A DNA stretch of 64,000 nt, taken from Snodgrassella sp. CFCC 13594. Its GTDB lineage: Bacteria; Pseudomonadota; Gammaproteobacteria; Burkholderiales; Neisseriaceae. The position numbers and the translations under genes were made by a program. The DNA is taken from NCBI RefSeq assembly GCF_001590725.1, contig NZ_LQXR01000004.1, forward strand, positions 1-64,000. Reading direction: 5' to 3'. Below the pieces are notes generated by a model. The model made no database searches and was not told where the DNA came from. It saw only the letters and a program-made list of their open reading frames with translations. Positions 1 to 8,652 of this stretch are shown piece by piece (positions within the stretch are counted from its first letter, which is position 1; every line of letters begins with the position of its first letter).

Positions 1-535
1 GATAAAGCACAATCGTTTACCTGAGTGGACACAAGCTAGCATCATCGGTTACACCCTCTAAAGGATGCCACCTATGGTAAAGATGATGCTCTCTCTTTTA
101 TTAATTGATTAAAAAACAGGCAGTGTGATTTTATTGAATACCAACAAATCATTACTGCCTTTATCCACAGTTTATGGTCAGGTTTATGCCATCAATAGGT
201 GCTATAGCTCAGTCACTTTTATCGATCAGGCCTTGGTTTATTTAGCTAAAACGATGTCTAGCTATTACCAGCGGTTAAAACACCATCATCTAGCGTCGCA
301 ATCTCTGTTGTTTTTAGAGATTCAAATCGTCATATTTTTAAATCATCATATTTATTAGACTAGGCCAAACATCAAATAATATTAGATAAGTAATTGATTA
401 ATTCATATCAAATGGCAATAGTTGTGACTAAATGATTCACAATGTGTACTTAGCAGCATTCTTTCAATATGATTTTCTTCATCGATCCTTCTCTATCCAA
501 TACGTCTGTAATTTGACAACTGCTTAATAAGCATA
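1..535. other. non-coding or degraded stretch
   Basis: No reading frame here is convincing. A plus-strand frame from about 14 to 358 stays in phase through stops near 56 and 110 and ends in low-complexity hydrophobic sequence without a recognisable family. The stretch may be an eroded gene or a plain intergenic region. It lies next to the broken gene at 536-877, so decay is plausible but not shown. Confidence 0.3.
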
Positions 536-877
536 TCAGATCATATTGAACGGTTTTTTGCCCACTTTGGTTTGAATTTGGCCATTGGCTAAAGCAGTAA
601 ATTGACATTTACTGAGATAATTGGGGTCTTGTGGTTGCCACATGACGTCATAGTCTATCCCGCAAATTTCACCTTGAACTCGTTCTTGTATTTTAAAAGC
701 TCTTTTAAGACTAGAGTCGGCGTAATGCCTCAACGTGGCTAGTCTTTGCTGAGTGTGTATATCCTACTGATACATGGTTTTGATTGTGGCCGGCTTCTGT
801 GCAGATTAATCATCTGCAACCGCATGAATGGAAACCCCAGCTAATAAGGTATTCAATACAATATATTTTTTAAACAT
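536..877 (-). pseudogene. decayed small secreted protein, two in-frame stops
   Basis: On the minus strand an ATG at 877, preceded by AAGGAG, opens a frame that begins like a signal peptide (MFKKYIVLNTLLAGVSIHA). The same frame is cut by TAA at 808-806 and TAG at 766-764. It then runs open for about 75 codons to TGA at 538-536. The downstream part is protein-like, with a cysteine near GEICGIDYD and another near LSKCQFTA, as in small periplasmic proteins with one disulfide. No frame change is needed to join the parts, so this looks like a gene inactivated by point mutations. The family is not recognised. Internal TTG or ATG starts could still give a short cytoplasmic product, but it would lack the export signal. 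Confidence 0.6.
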
Positions 878-1162
878 GTTCTCCTTTTTCAAATAATCAA
901 ATAAAAAAATCATTCAGTCTTGGTTTTAGTGGCTGCATTTAAAACAAATAGCTAATCAAGATTCAAGGCCATAACGCTTTGAATACTATTGATGATATTG
1001 AACATTGCCAAGCTTGAGCCAAATGATTCGTTACATAAAAGCCATCGTTTACTAAGTCATATGGCGTAGTAATCATGCTACTTTCAGGCAGCTTTCAGCA
1101 TTGTGATAGTGATCTATGCTTTAGCCTAGTCTGCGTGATGGTGCTTGAGGGAGGAGCTGAGA

Positions 1163-1753
1163 ATGGAAGACAGGACATTTTGGGATCCAGAAACGTTGAC
1201 GGATATGCCGCTAGATAAGTTGGTTGTTTATGTGCTGAAATTGCATCACGATTACATCAAAAAAACGGCCCCATTACTACAGCAGCAATTGCATACTTTG
1301 GCGAATTCACATGACCAAAAGCAGCCGAAACTACGGCAAATAGCCAATTTATTTGATCAAATTTATGGGGATTTGGCACTACACCTTCATAAAGAGGAAA
1401 ACGTTTTATTCCCCTATATCATTCAATTGCAAGCTGCTTTTGTAGGGAATGTCGGCATTTCGCCGCCACAATTTGGTTCGGTACGATTTCCTGTTCGCAT
1501 GATGATGCAGGAACATCATGTCGCTGATGAGCAATTTGCTTTATTGATAGATTGGTGCGAGCCCATGATCGCTTTACCGAATACGGAAGTGCTTATCAGG
1601 GAGACTTTCTCATTATTGCTTGAATTCTTTCATGATTTTTGTCTGCATAGCCATATTGAAGATACCATTTTATTCCCTAGGGCACTGGAGGTCGAAAATT
1701 TATTATTAGAACCAAAAGTTGACGATCAAACTGAATCATGCAGGATCAAGTAA
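1163..1753 (+). CDS. Ric/YtfE/DnrN-like hemerythrin-type di-iron protein
   Basis: This 196-residue protein resembles the hemerythrin-like part of the iron-sulfur cluster repair proteins YtfE, ScdA and DnrN. These restore clusters damaged by nitric oxide or oxidants. Metal-ligand motifs are visible in order: LHHDYI near residue 28, LHLHKEENVLFP near 80, MMQEHHVADEQF near 117 and CLHSHIEDTILFP near 165. The N-terminal ScdA_N domain with its DxxC motif appears to be missing or very short, so this may be a short Ric variant. The ATG at 1163 is preferred over an upstream TTG because GAGGAG stands 7 bases before it. The gene precedes moaA and the nar cluster, which fits a role against nitric oxide made during nitrate or nitrite reduction. 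Confidence 0.8.
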   Translation: MEDRTFWDPETLTDMPLDKLVVYVLKLHHDYIKKTAPLLQQQLHTLANSHDQKQPKLRQIANLFDQIYGDLALHLHKEENVLFPYIIQLQAAFVGNVGISPPQFGSVRFPVRMMMQEHHVADEQFALLIDWCEPMIALPNTEVLIRETFSLLLEFFHDFCLHSHIEDTILFPRALEVENLLLEPKVDDQTESCRIK

Positions 1754-1799
1754 TGACCAAAAGAATAGGCGCCAGTACGGCTAGGAGCAAGATTAGGTG

Positions 1800-2777
1800 A
1801 TGAAATTAATTGATCGGTTTGGTCGAAGTATTGACTATGTACGCATTTCCATTACTGATCGCTGTGATTTGCGCTGCGCTTATTGCATCCCCAAAGGGTA
1901 TAAAGGCTTTGAGAAATCGGCCAACTGGTTGGGGTTTGATGAATATTTGCGGATTGCCCGAGCATTTGTGCAGCTGGGTGTGCGTAAATTCAGAATTACT
2001 GGAGGAGAGCCTTTATTGCGTCGGGGCGTGGTTGATTTTATCCGCCAGTTGTCGTCGCTACCAGGTGTGACAGATGTTTCAATGACCACCAATGGCACCA
2101 GGTTAGCTATTTTGGCTCAACCACTGGCATCAGCGGGGTTAAACCGACTCAATGTTAGTCTGGATTCGCTTCGGCGCGACTGCGTGCAAGAAATTACAGG
2201 TTCGGACAGCTTACCCTTGGTGATAAATGGGTTGATCCACGCACAACAAGCTGGGTTTAAGCAAATTAAGATCAATATGGTGCCTTTACTTGGTATGAAT
2301 GAATCAGACATCCGCCCGATGCTGGATTTTTGTCAAGCGCATGGTTTTATTTTAAGTCTAATTGAAGTGATGCCGATAGGCGACAGTGCACGCAGTCAAA
2401 CAGGCATGAATCTAACCAAATTAGTAGGTAGTTTGGTTGAAGATTATGGGCTTCAGGCAACCACTCATATCTATGGCAATGGCCCAGCCCGCTATTGGCA
2501 AGATGCCAGTGGCCGCTTTAAGTTGGGGTTAATTACCCCTTTATCGCAACATTTTTGCGCCAGCTGTAACCGGGTGCGTTTATCGGCTGAAGGCACAATT
2601 TACACATGTTTGGGTGAGGAATTTAATTATCCACTCAAATCTTTATTGCGTGATGGTTGTTCTGAGCGCGAATTACGTTCTGCTATTTTAGCAGCTATAG
2701 CGCAAAAACCACGTCAACATGATTTTATAAGGGCACCGGAAAAAATCATTCGCATTATGGCGAAAACCGGAGGTTAA
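1800..2777 (+). CDS. moaA: GTP 3',8-cyclase, molybdenum cofactor synthesis
   Basis: MoaA is a radical-SAM enzyme that, with MoaC, turns GTP into cyclic pyranopterin monophosphate, the first step of molybdopterin synthesis. The 325-residue protein has the N-terminal SAM cluster motif with Cys22, Cys26 and Cys29 (RCDLRCAYC). It also has the GGEPLLR region and a C-terminal second cluster motif FCASCNRVRLS, followed 13 residues later by another Cys. It ends in the double glycine typical of MoaA. An ATG at 1800 directly follows an in-frame GTG at 1797; the ATG is the more likely start. Its position just before narXL and narGHJI fits NarG's need for bis-MGD cofactor. The other moa/moe genes are not in this window. 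Confidence 0.95.
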   Translation: MKLIDRFGRSIDYVRISITDRCDLRCAYCIPKGYKGFEKSANWLGFDEYLRIARAFVQLGVRKFRITGGEPLLRRGVVDFIRQLSSLPGVTDVSMTTNGTRLAILAQPLASAGLNRLNVSLDSLRRDCVQEITGSDSLPLVINGLIHAQQAGFKQIKINMVPLLGMNESDIRPMLDFCQAHGFILSLIEVMPIGDSARSQTGMNLTKLVGSLVEDYGLQATTHIYGNGPARYWQDASGRFKLGLITPLSQHFCASCNRVRLSAEGTIYTCLGEEFNYPLKSLLRDGCSERELRSAILAAIAQKPRQHDFIRAPEKIIRIMAKTGG

Positions 2778-2983
2778 ATATTGTTCATTTTTCGAAATTA
2801 ACTCATGCCAATGATGACGAGGAATATTGTCTATACCCCTTTCGAAGGATGGGGTTTGGTTGGCGCTTAGACTACAATAAGTATCAACCTTAGGCGCAAG
2901 TGGAGCAGGGTGGTAACCTTTGTTTCAGTATAGACATCAAGGTCACATTTTGCCTGCAGGCCTATTGAGTTAATGGATGAATT

Positions 2984-4864
2984 ATGAAAAGAATATGGCA
3001 ACAGATTGACCGGTCTTTCTTGCGCGGGCAGCGACTTTCTCGAGTACTGATGGTATTTATCGCCATTTGGTTGTTGCTGGCAACTGGGCTGATTGGTTTG
3101 TCCTTAAACACTTCTTGGCGGTTGGAAGAGCGCGGCATGGCCATTAATGAAGCAGGAAGCTTGCGCAAACGGGTTTTTCATATGATGTTGCTGGCAGAAC
3201 AACCGCATGACCAAAGCCAATTGCTCAATGAATACCATGAATTCGAAAAAATTCTTAGGCATTTAAAGATGTTGCGTGAAGGTGGATTTGGTGGCAGTGC
3301 ACGCCATCAGGCATTACAAAAACAAGTAACCACAATCGACCAGCATTTTCAGGCATTTTGGCACCAAACCCTAGCCTATAGTCAAAATAAAATAGGCAGT
3401 CAAGTGTTCTTGGCGGAAGCGGAATCGTTTACAGAAGCCATCAGTGATTTGGTGCTGATTATTGAGCAGGATAATACCCGCAATATTGAGCTGTTACGCT
3501 GGTTTCAACTGTCTTTGCTGATTATGGCATTTATATCGGCATTGGCGTCATTTCGTTTGCTCCACTACTTGGTCATTGCGCCACTGTATCGTTTAAATGA
3601 AGGAATCGTACGGATTCGACAAGGACATTTTCATGCTCGTGTGGACATGTCTCAAGCCAATGAATTTGGTCAAGTTGCGCATGGATTTAACTTAATGGCG
3701 GAAAAATTAAGTGTTGTGTATGACAATTTAGAAAACTTAGTGAGTGAAAAAACACAGGCTTTGCGCAAGAAAAACCATGAATTAGCAGTATTGTATGACA
3801 TGACTTCAGTGTTTCAAGAACATCAAGAATTGTCGATTCTAGTGCAGACATTTATCCATAAAATGATGGTGTTCAGTGGAGCTGAAGGTTGCGCAGTGCA
3901 ATTAAAAAAACGACATTCTTCAGTATTTGAGGTGGTAGGTACCAGTGGCTTGCCTGAATTGGTGGTTAATGATATCCGCCAATATAAGTGCGCGCAAGGG
4001 CATTGTCAGCAAGTGATTTGTGCTGAATATGCTGACATCGCGTCACCTGTGGCGATATTACCTCAAAATTATTGTGGGATTCAGCAAGCCTTTCCCCATT
4101 GCTTGGCTTTCAGCATTCGCTCGGCTGATGATGAAATTGGCATTTTGAATTTGTATGCCCATCACCCCTTGCACGTCAGTGCCGAAGATCAGCAGTTGGT
4201 TTCAACTGTATGTAGCCAATTTGGTATTGCCATTGAAAGTCTGCGTTTAAATGAGCTCGACAAGCAAATGGCCATTTTGGAAGAGCGCAATTTGATGGCG
4301 CAAGGGTTGCATGACAGCATTGCCCAATCTTTGTCTTTTTTGAATATGCAGGTACAGGTTTTAGAAAAAGCATTGGTTGAGCAGCAAACTGAGCGCATAA
4401 CACAAACGCTCCATTTTATTGATGAAGGTATTCAGGAATGTTATGACGATGTGCGTGAGTTGCTGTCGAATTTTAGAGTGAGGTTGGCGCGCGAGGGTTT
4501 TTTGAGCTCATTGCAATCGGTGATGAGTCGTTTTGAAAAGCAAACTGGCATTACTTTAGCATGGACTGTTACGGGCGAAGCATATGAATTGGATGCAGAT
4601 GAACAGTTGCAAATGGTCTTTATTGTTCAGGAAGCCTTATCGAATATTCGCAAACATGCTCATGCAAATCATGTGCAACTTCATCTGGTGTATGCGCCAG
4701 ATGGCGTTGAGTTGACTATTCAAGATAATGGTGTTGGTTTTGATACTCAGGAATTAAGACAAAAAGAGGTGCAGGGCCATGTTGGTACCAGTATCATGAA
4801 AGAACGCGCTGGAAAAATAGATGGGCAGCTAAAAATTGTATCGAAAACTGATCAAGCACGGTGA
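2984..4864 (+). CDS. narX: NarX-like nitrate/nitrite sensor histidine kinase, frameshifted at 3' end
   Basis: Membrane sensor kinase of the NarX type that would phosphorylate the adjacent NarL. There is a transmembrane helix near residues 20-42. A periplasmic PilJ/NIT-type sensor follows, with the P-box-like RGMAINEAGSLRKRVF near 50-66. A second helix lies near 170-190, then a HAMP linker, a GAF-like region about 270-400, and a HisKA_3 helix with the phospho-acceptor His443 in GLHDSIAQSL. The ATPase domain shows QDNGVGFD and GHVGTSIMKERA. The frame stops at 4864 after SKTDQAR, but the minus-one frame continues as TVIELTVPRKN and ends at 4908, six bases before narL. This is the expected last strand of the ATPase fold. 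Adding one G near 4856 would give DQGTVIELTVP. The loss is either a sequencing error or a real truncation. Confidence 0.9.
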   Translation: MKRIWQQIDRSFLRGQRLSRVLMVFIAIWLLLATGLIGLSLNTSWRLEERGMAINEAGSLRKRVFHMMLLAEQPHDQSQLLNEYHEFEKILRHLKMLREGGFGGSARHQALQKQVTTIDQHFQAFWHQTLAYSQNKIGSQVFLAEAESFTEAISDLVLIIEQDNTRNIELLRWFQLSLLIMAFISALASFRLLHYLVIAPLYRLNEGIVRIRQGHFHARVDMSQANEFGQVAHGFNLMAEKLSVVYDNLENLVSEKTQALRKKNHELAVLYDMTSVFQEHQELSILVQTFIHKMMVFSGAEGCAVQLKKRHSSVFEVVGTSGLPELVVNDIRQYKCAQGHCQQVICAEYADIASPVAILPQNYCGIQQAFPHCLAFSIRSADDEIGILNLYAHHPLHVSAEDQQLVSTVCSQFGIAIESLRLNELDKQMAILEERNLMAQGLHDSIAQSLSFLNMQVQVLEKALVEQQTERITQTLHFIDEGIQECYDDVRELLSNFRVRLAREGFLSSLQSVMSRFEKQTGITLAWTVTGEAYELDADEQLQMVFIVQEALSNIRKHAHANHVQLHLVYAPDGVELTIQDNGVGFDTQELRQKEVQGHVGTSIMKERAGKIDGQLKIVSKTDQAR

Positions 4865-4914
4865 TTGAATTGACTGTCCCACGCAAAAACAGGCGCACAA
4901 AGGAATAAACACAC

Positions 4915-5571
4915 ATGGAAAATACCGCAGCCAAATACCGCCTATTGATTGTTGACGACCACACTTTATTTCGCAAAGGACTGCGCTCTTTGGTCGACAG
5001 CAGCACACAGTTTGAGGTGGTTGGAGAAGCCACTGATGGCTTGGAAGGCGTGAAAATGCAGCAGCAATTAAGGCCAGATGCGGTATTGTTGGATCTAGAT
5101 ATGCCCGTGATGGGGGGGATTGAAGCGTTACCTATCATGATTAGCGACCACCCTGACTTGGCCGTTTTGATGTTGACGGTTTCAGAGGATAGCCATGATT
5201 TGATGGAATGTATGCGCTTGGGCGCCCGAGGCTATTTATTGAAAAACATCGATACTCAATTCTTGCTCGACAGCATTGGCAAAGCGATTGAAGGTGATAG
5301 CGTACTCTCCCCAGAAATGACGAGTAAATTAATTACTCATTTACGACACAAAGACACGCAGCCACAGAATCAAACTGAACCACTGACACCGCGCGAAAAA
5401 GAAATTTTGCAATGGTTGGCACGTGGCGTTAGCAATAAAGTCATCGCTCGGAATCTTAATGTGACGGAAAGCACCGTTAAAGTTCATGTACAAAATATTT
5501 TGCGCAAATTGAACGTGATTAGCCGTGTGCAGGCTGCGGTGTATGCTGTGGAGCACGGCCTGGACAAATAA
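4915..5571 (+). CDS. narL: NarL-family response regulator
   Basis: Two-domain regulator of 218 residues. The receiver domain (about 1-125) carries the acidic pair in LLIVDDHTLFR, the phospho-acceptor Asp60 in LLDLDMP, the switch threonine in MLTVSED and the lysine in YLLKNID. The C-terminal LuxR/NarL helix-turn-helix shows LTPREKEILQWLARG and TVKVHVQNILRKLN. It follows narX closely, and the AAGGAA ribosome site lies inside the possible narX tail, so the two are probably co-transcribed and translationally coupled. The expected targets are the narK and narG promoters downstream. In other Neisseriales this pair responds to nitrate or nitrite. Confidence 0.93.
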   Translation: MENTAAKYRLLIVDDHTLFRKGLRSLVDSSTQFEVVGEATDGLEGVKMQQQLRPDAVLLDLDMPVMGGIEALPIMISDHPDLAVLMLTVSEDSHDLMECMRLGARGYLLKNIDTQFLLDSIGKAIEGDSVLSPEMTSKLITHLRHKDTQPQNQTEPLTPREKEILQWLARGVSNKVIARNLNVTESTVKVHVQNILRKLNVISRVQAAVYAVEHGLDK

Positions 5572-5714
5572 GCGCGCGAGGGCCGTATCATAGAGGTGAT
5601 AGAAATAATTGCTGAAGATTCGTTTTCTACCACCAAGGCTTTTTAACAGCAATGTGTTAATGGTTTCTGTCGTTTGGTTGTGACATTGAGCTTCAAACAT
5701 TGATTTTTTCAAAT

Positions 5715-5746
5715 AAAGGCTGCCTGAAATCATTCAGGCAGCCTTT
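5715..5746 (+). terminator. inverted-DUS terminator after narXL
   Basis: A 14-bp perfect stem, AAAGGCTGCCTGAA and its complement, surrounds a 4-base loop ATCA and is followed by a T run. It contains two DNA uptake 12-mers in opposite orientation (5717-5728 and 5733-5744). The arrangement is the usual dual-purpose terminator/uptake site of the Neisseriaceae. Confidence 0.85.
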
Positions 5747-5783
5747 TTGCGATTTAAATTTAGTATGGTGGAAGAAGCAACTG

Positions 5784-5816
5784 GTCGAAAGAACTAGTGA
5801 AGGTTCGTCTTTTGCC
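5784..5816 (+). promoter_or_regulatory. shared nar upstream element, copy 1
   Basis: This 33-bp segment begins GTCGAAAGAACTA and ends TCTTTTGCC. It recurs at 8534-8567 upstream of narG with 13 identical bases at the left end, a conserved right end and one gap. It ends 83 bases before the narK1 start and lies after the narXL terminator, where a promoter or operator is expected. I cannot fit it to a textbook FNR or NarL consensus. Confidence 0.5.
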
Positions 5817-5899
5817 GTGCAAATTTGACCTGTTTTGCTAATGGGTTGAGGGGGTGATATTGCGTATGCTGACACCGTCTCACTACCAGGAGTAAACAA

Positions 5900-7120
5900 A
5901 TGGATACCGCAAAGAGAAAATCCATTACTGTATTAACGTCCAGCACAGTGTCTTTTGCCATCTGTTTCATGATATGGATGGTTTTTGCCGTTTTGGGTCT
6001 GCCGATTAAGCAGCAATTTAATTTAAATGAAACTGAATTCGGGCTATTAACAGCGATGCCTGTTTTGTCAGGTTCATTGATTCGTGTGCCTTTGGGCATT
6101 TGGGCTGATCGATTTGGTGGACGCATCGTTTTTTTCTTATTGATGCTGTTTTGCGTACCGCCTGTATTTCTGCTGCAATATGCGCACAGCTATAGCCAGT
6201 TTTTATTGATTGCACTCTGGCTGGGTTTGGTGGGTGGTTCATTCTCAGTAGGTACACCCTATGTAGCCAAATGGTTTAAAAAAGAAAACCAAGGTTTGGC
6301 TATGGGTATTTTTGGCGCAGGTAATGCCGGCGCGGCCTTAAATAAATTTTTGGCGCCCGCCATCATTGCGGCCTTCGGATGGCAAATGGTGCCACGCGTT
6401 TATGCGGTTATTTTATTGGTGGTTGCTATTTTATTTTGGTGTTTTAGCTATGCTGAACCAGCTTCTCATACCACCAAAAAAACTTGTTTAAGCGATCAAT
6501 TAAAACTCATTAAAAACCCACGCGTGTTGAAATACAGCCAATATTATTCTGTTGTATTTGGCGGTTATGTGGGTATCTCGCTATGGATGGTGAGCTATTA
6601 CGTTGAAGAATACCATTTTCCTTTAGTACAAGCGGCTTTACTCGCTGCTTGCTTCTCGCTGCCTGGTGGTGTGCTGCGTGCTTTTGGCGGCTGGTTGTCA
6701 GACAAATATGGCGCACATAAGGTGACTTGGGCTGTCATGTGGGTGTGTTGGGTTGCCTTCTTTATCTTGTCTTATCCGCAAACACAACTGTCTATCCAAA
6801 CGGTTTCAGGCAACCTGAATCTGCATATGGGCCTTAATGTCGTTTTATTTACCATTATCTTATTTGTTGTAGGCGTGGCTTTGGCCATTGGTAAAGCATC
6901 TGTATTCAAGTTTATTGCCAATGAATTCCCTGATGATATGGGTACTGTATCTGGCGTTGTGGGATTGGCGGGTGGTCTAGGCGGTTTTTTCTTGCCAATT
7001 TTGTTTGGCTTATTGGTGGATTTAACTGGTATTCGTTCCAGCTCATTCATGTTGATGTATGGCACTGTGTGCGTCAGCCTGATTTGGATGCATTTCTCGT
7101 TTAAAAAAGAACATATTTGA
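5900..7120 (+). CDS. narK1: nitrate/nitrite MFS transporter, NarK1 type
   Basis: Twelve-helix major facilitator protein of 406 residues in the nitrate/nitrite porter family. The family signature lies in the fifth helix as GIFGAGNAGAALNKFLAPA. The A-loop after helix 2 reads RVPLGIWADRFGGR, and a second copy LRAFGGWLSDKYGAHKV occurs in the C-terminal half. It is shorter than the following gene and resembles the NarK1 half of the fused NarK1-NarK2 proteins of denitrifiers, often assigned as nitrate/proton symporters. AGGAG stands 7 bases before the ATG. The next transporter starts only 17 bases downstream, so both are likely on one transcript initiated beyond the 5784 element. Confidence 0.92.
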   Translation: MDTAKRKSITVLTSSTVSFAICFMIWMVFAVLGLPIKQQFNLNETEFGLLTAMPVLSGSLIRVPLGIWADRFGGRIVFFLLMLFCVPPVFLLQYAHSYSQFLLIALWLGLVGGSFSVGTPYVAKWFKKENQGLAMGIFGAGNAGAALNKFLAPAIIAAFGWQMVPRVYAVILLVVAILFWCFSYAEPASHTTKKTCLSDQLKLIKNPRVLKYSQYYSVVFGGYVGISLWMVSYYVEEYHFPLVQAALLAACFSLPGGVLRAFGGWLSDKYGAHKVTWAVMWVCWVAFFILSYPQTQLSIQTVSGNLNLHMGLNVVLFTIILFVVGVALAIGKASVFKFIANEFPDDMGTVSGVVGLAGGLGGFFLPILFGLLVDLTGIRSSSFMLMYGTVCVSLIWMHFSFKKEHI

Positions 7121-7137
7121 TATTTTAAGGAATAGTC

Positions 7138-8508
7138 ATGAGCAAAATTTTAAGCAATTGGCAGCCGGAAGATTCCCAGTTTTGGCAAACCAAAGGCCAT
7201 CGCATTGCTAATAAAAATTTGTGGATATCCGTGCCTGCGTTGTTATTGGCCTTTGCTATTTGGCAGGTATGGAGTGTTACTGTGGTTAAGCTGCCGCATG
7301 TGGGTTTCCAATATTCCAATAATCAATTATTTTGGTTAGCTGCTTTGCCTGCTTTATCTGGTGCTACGTTACGTATTTTTTACTCATTTGTGATTCCGAT
7401 TTTTGGTGGCCGAAAATGGACGACATTGTCTACAGCCAGTCTGTTGATTCCAGCAATTGGCTTGGGTTTTGCCGTGCAAAACCCAAATACGGCTTATTCA
7501 ACCATGTTTGTTTTGGCATTATTGTGCGGGTTCGGCGGTGCTAATTTCAGCTCATCTATGTCCAATATTAGCTTCTTTTTTCCTAAGGCAGCCAAAGGCA
7601 ATGCCATGGGGATTAATGCGGGGCTAGGTAATCTGGGTGTATCTGTGGTGCAGCTGGCCGTGCCTTTGGTGATTACAGCGGGTATTTTTGGTGCCTTGGG
7701 TGGCGAATCTCAAACCATCACAACACCGCAGGGAACCAGTCAAGTGTGGTTACAAAATGCTGGCTTTATTTGGGTACCATTTATTATTTTGAGTTCTTTA
7801 GCCGCGTGGTTTGGTATGGATGATATTGGTAATATCAAATCATCCTTTAAAGAACAATCCATTATTTTTAAACGTTTGCATAACTGGATTATGTGCTGGT
7901 TGTATGTGGGTACATTTGGCTCTTTCATTGGTTTTTCTGCCGCATTCCCACTGTTGATTACTCAATCTTTTCCTCACGTCGATGCCATTAAATTTGCATT
8001 TTTAGGCCCATTGGTTGGCGCTATTATGCGCGTCGTTGGTGGTTGGTTATCAGACAAGATGTCAGCAGCGAAAGTAACAGAAGTCAGCTTTGTTATTATG
8101 ATTATCGGTGTTTTGGGGGTTATTTTGTCTCTGCCTGGCGTCGAAGGTTCTGGCAACTTCAGCGGATTTTTCTTAAGTTTTATTTTACTGTTCGCATTCA
8201 GTGGTATTGGCAATGGTTCAACTTTTGCACAAACACCTCGTATTTTCTCAATGTTTCATCGCCATATACAAAAAGGAGACTCCCAAGCTGCTGAAATGCA
8301 CGCGACTAAAGAGTCCGCCACTTCTTTAGGATTTATGGGCGCTATTGGTGCCTATGGTGGTTTTTTGATCCCCAAAAGCTTCGGTACATCTATTGCGTTA
8401 ACGGGTAGTGCGCAGTGGGCATTAATTTTGTTTATTGCGTTTTATGTGAGCTGTTTGATTGTGAATTATTGGTTTTATGTACGGAAACAATCGCTTACAT
8501 GTTGTTAG
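7138..8508 (+). CDS. narK2: nitrate/nitrite MFS transporter, NarK2 type
   Basis: A second nitrate/nitrite porter, 456 residues, longer than its neighbour and closer to E. coli NarK/NarU. It shows an arginine-containing helix (LSGATLRIFYSFVIPIFGGRK), the signature GINAGLGNLGVSVVQLAVP, a periplasmic insert with TTPQGTSQVW, and a second-half motif IMRVVGGWLSDKMS. NarK2-type proteins are usually nitrate/nitrite antiporters that feed cytoplasmic NarG while expelling nitrite. Separate adjacent genes here correspond to the fused protein of Paracoccus. The start codon is preceded by AAGGAA. Confidence 0.92.
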   Translation: MSKILSNWQPEDSQFWQTKGHRIANKNLWISVPALLLAFAIWQVWSVTVVKLPHVGFQYSNNQLFWLAALPALSGATLRIFYSFVIPIFGGRKWTTLSTASLLIPAIGLGFAVQNPNTAYSTMFVLALLCGFGGANFSSSMSNISFFFPKAAKGNAMGINAGLGNLGVSVVQLAVPLVITAGIFGALGGESQTITTPQGTSQVWLQNAGFIWVPFIILSSLAAWFGMDDIGNIKSSFKEQSIIFKRLHNWIMCWLYVGTFGSFIGFSAAFPLLITQSFPHVDAIKFAFLGPLVGAIMRVVGGWLSDKMSAAKVTEVSFVIMIIGVLGVILSLPGVEGSGNFSGFFLSFILLFAFSGIGNGSTFAQTPRIFSMFHRHIQKGDSQAAEMHATKESATSLGFMGAIGAYGGFLIPKSFGTSIALTGSAQWALILFIAFYVSCLIVNYWFYVRKQSLTCC

Positions 8509-8533
8509 AAAAAGAGGGATTAGGTACGAATAA

Positions 8534-8567
8534 GTCGAAAGAACTAATGTTGAGACTTCTATTTGCC
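8534..8567 (+). promoter_or_regulatory. shared nar upstream element, copy 2
   Basis: This is the partner of the 5784 element: GTCGAAAGAACTA, a diverged middle, then TCTATTTGCC. It ends 85 bases before the narG start, against 83 bases for narK1. The conserved distance suggests a common operator or an early-leader element that coordinates transport with reduction. The 143-bp gap between narK2 and narG also means narGHJI can have its own promoter. Confidence 0.5.
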
Positions 8568-8652
8568 TCTTCCTACCAATATTAAAAAAAGCGTCATTAT
8601 TGAACAATACACAAAACCACTTTCGGGCCGCTAGCCTGAGGAGCACAAAACC

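Noticed and set aside
125-358. 77-codon open frame on the plus strand
   Set aside because: It starts with GTG without a ribosome site, is hydrophobic and low in complexity, and shows no family pattern.
2830-2865. imperfect dyad and NarL-like heptamer TACCCCT upstream of narX
   Set aside because: A single heptamer match and an imperfect inverted repeat are too likely by chance to call an operator.
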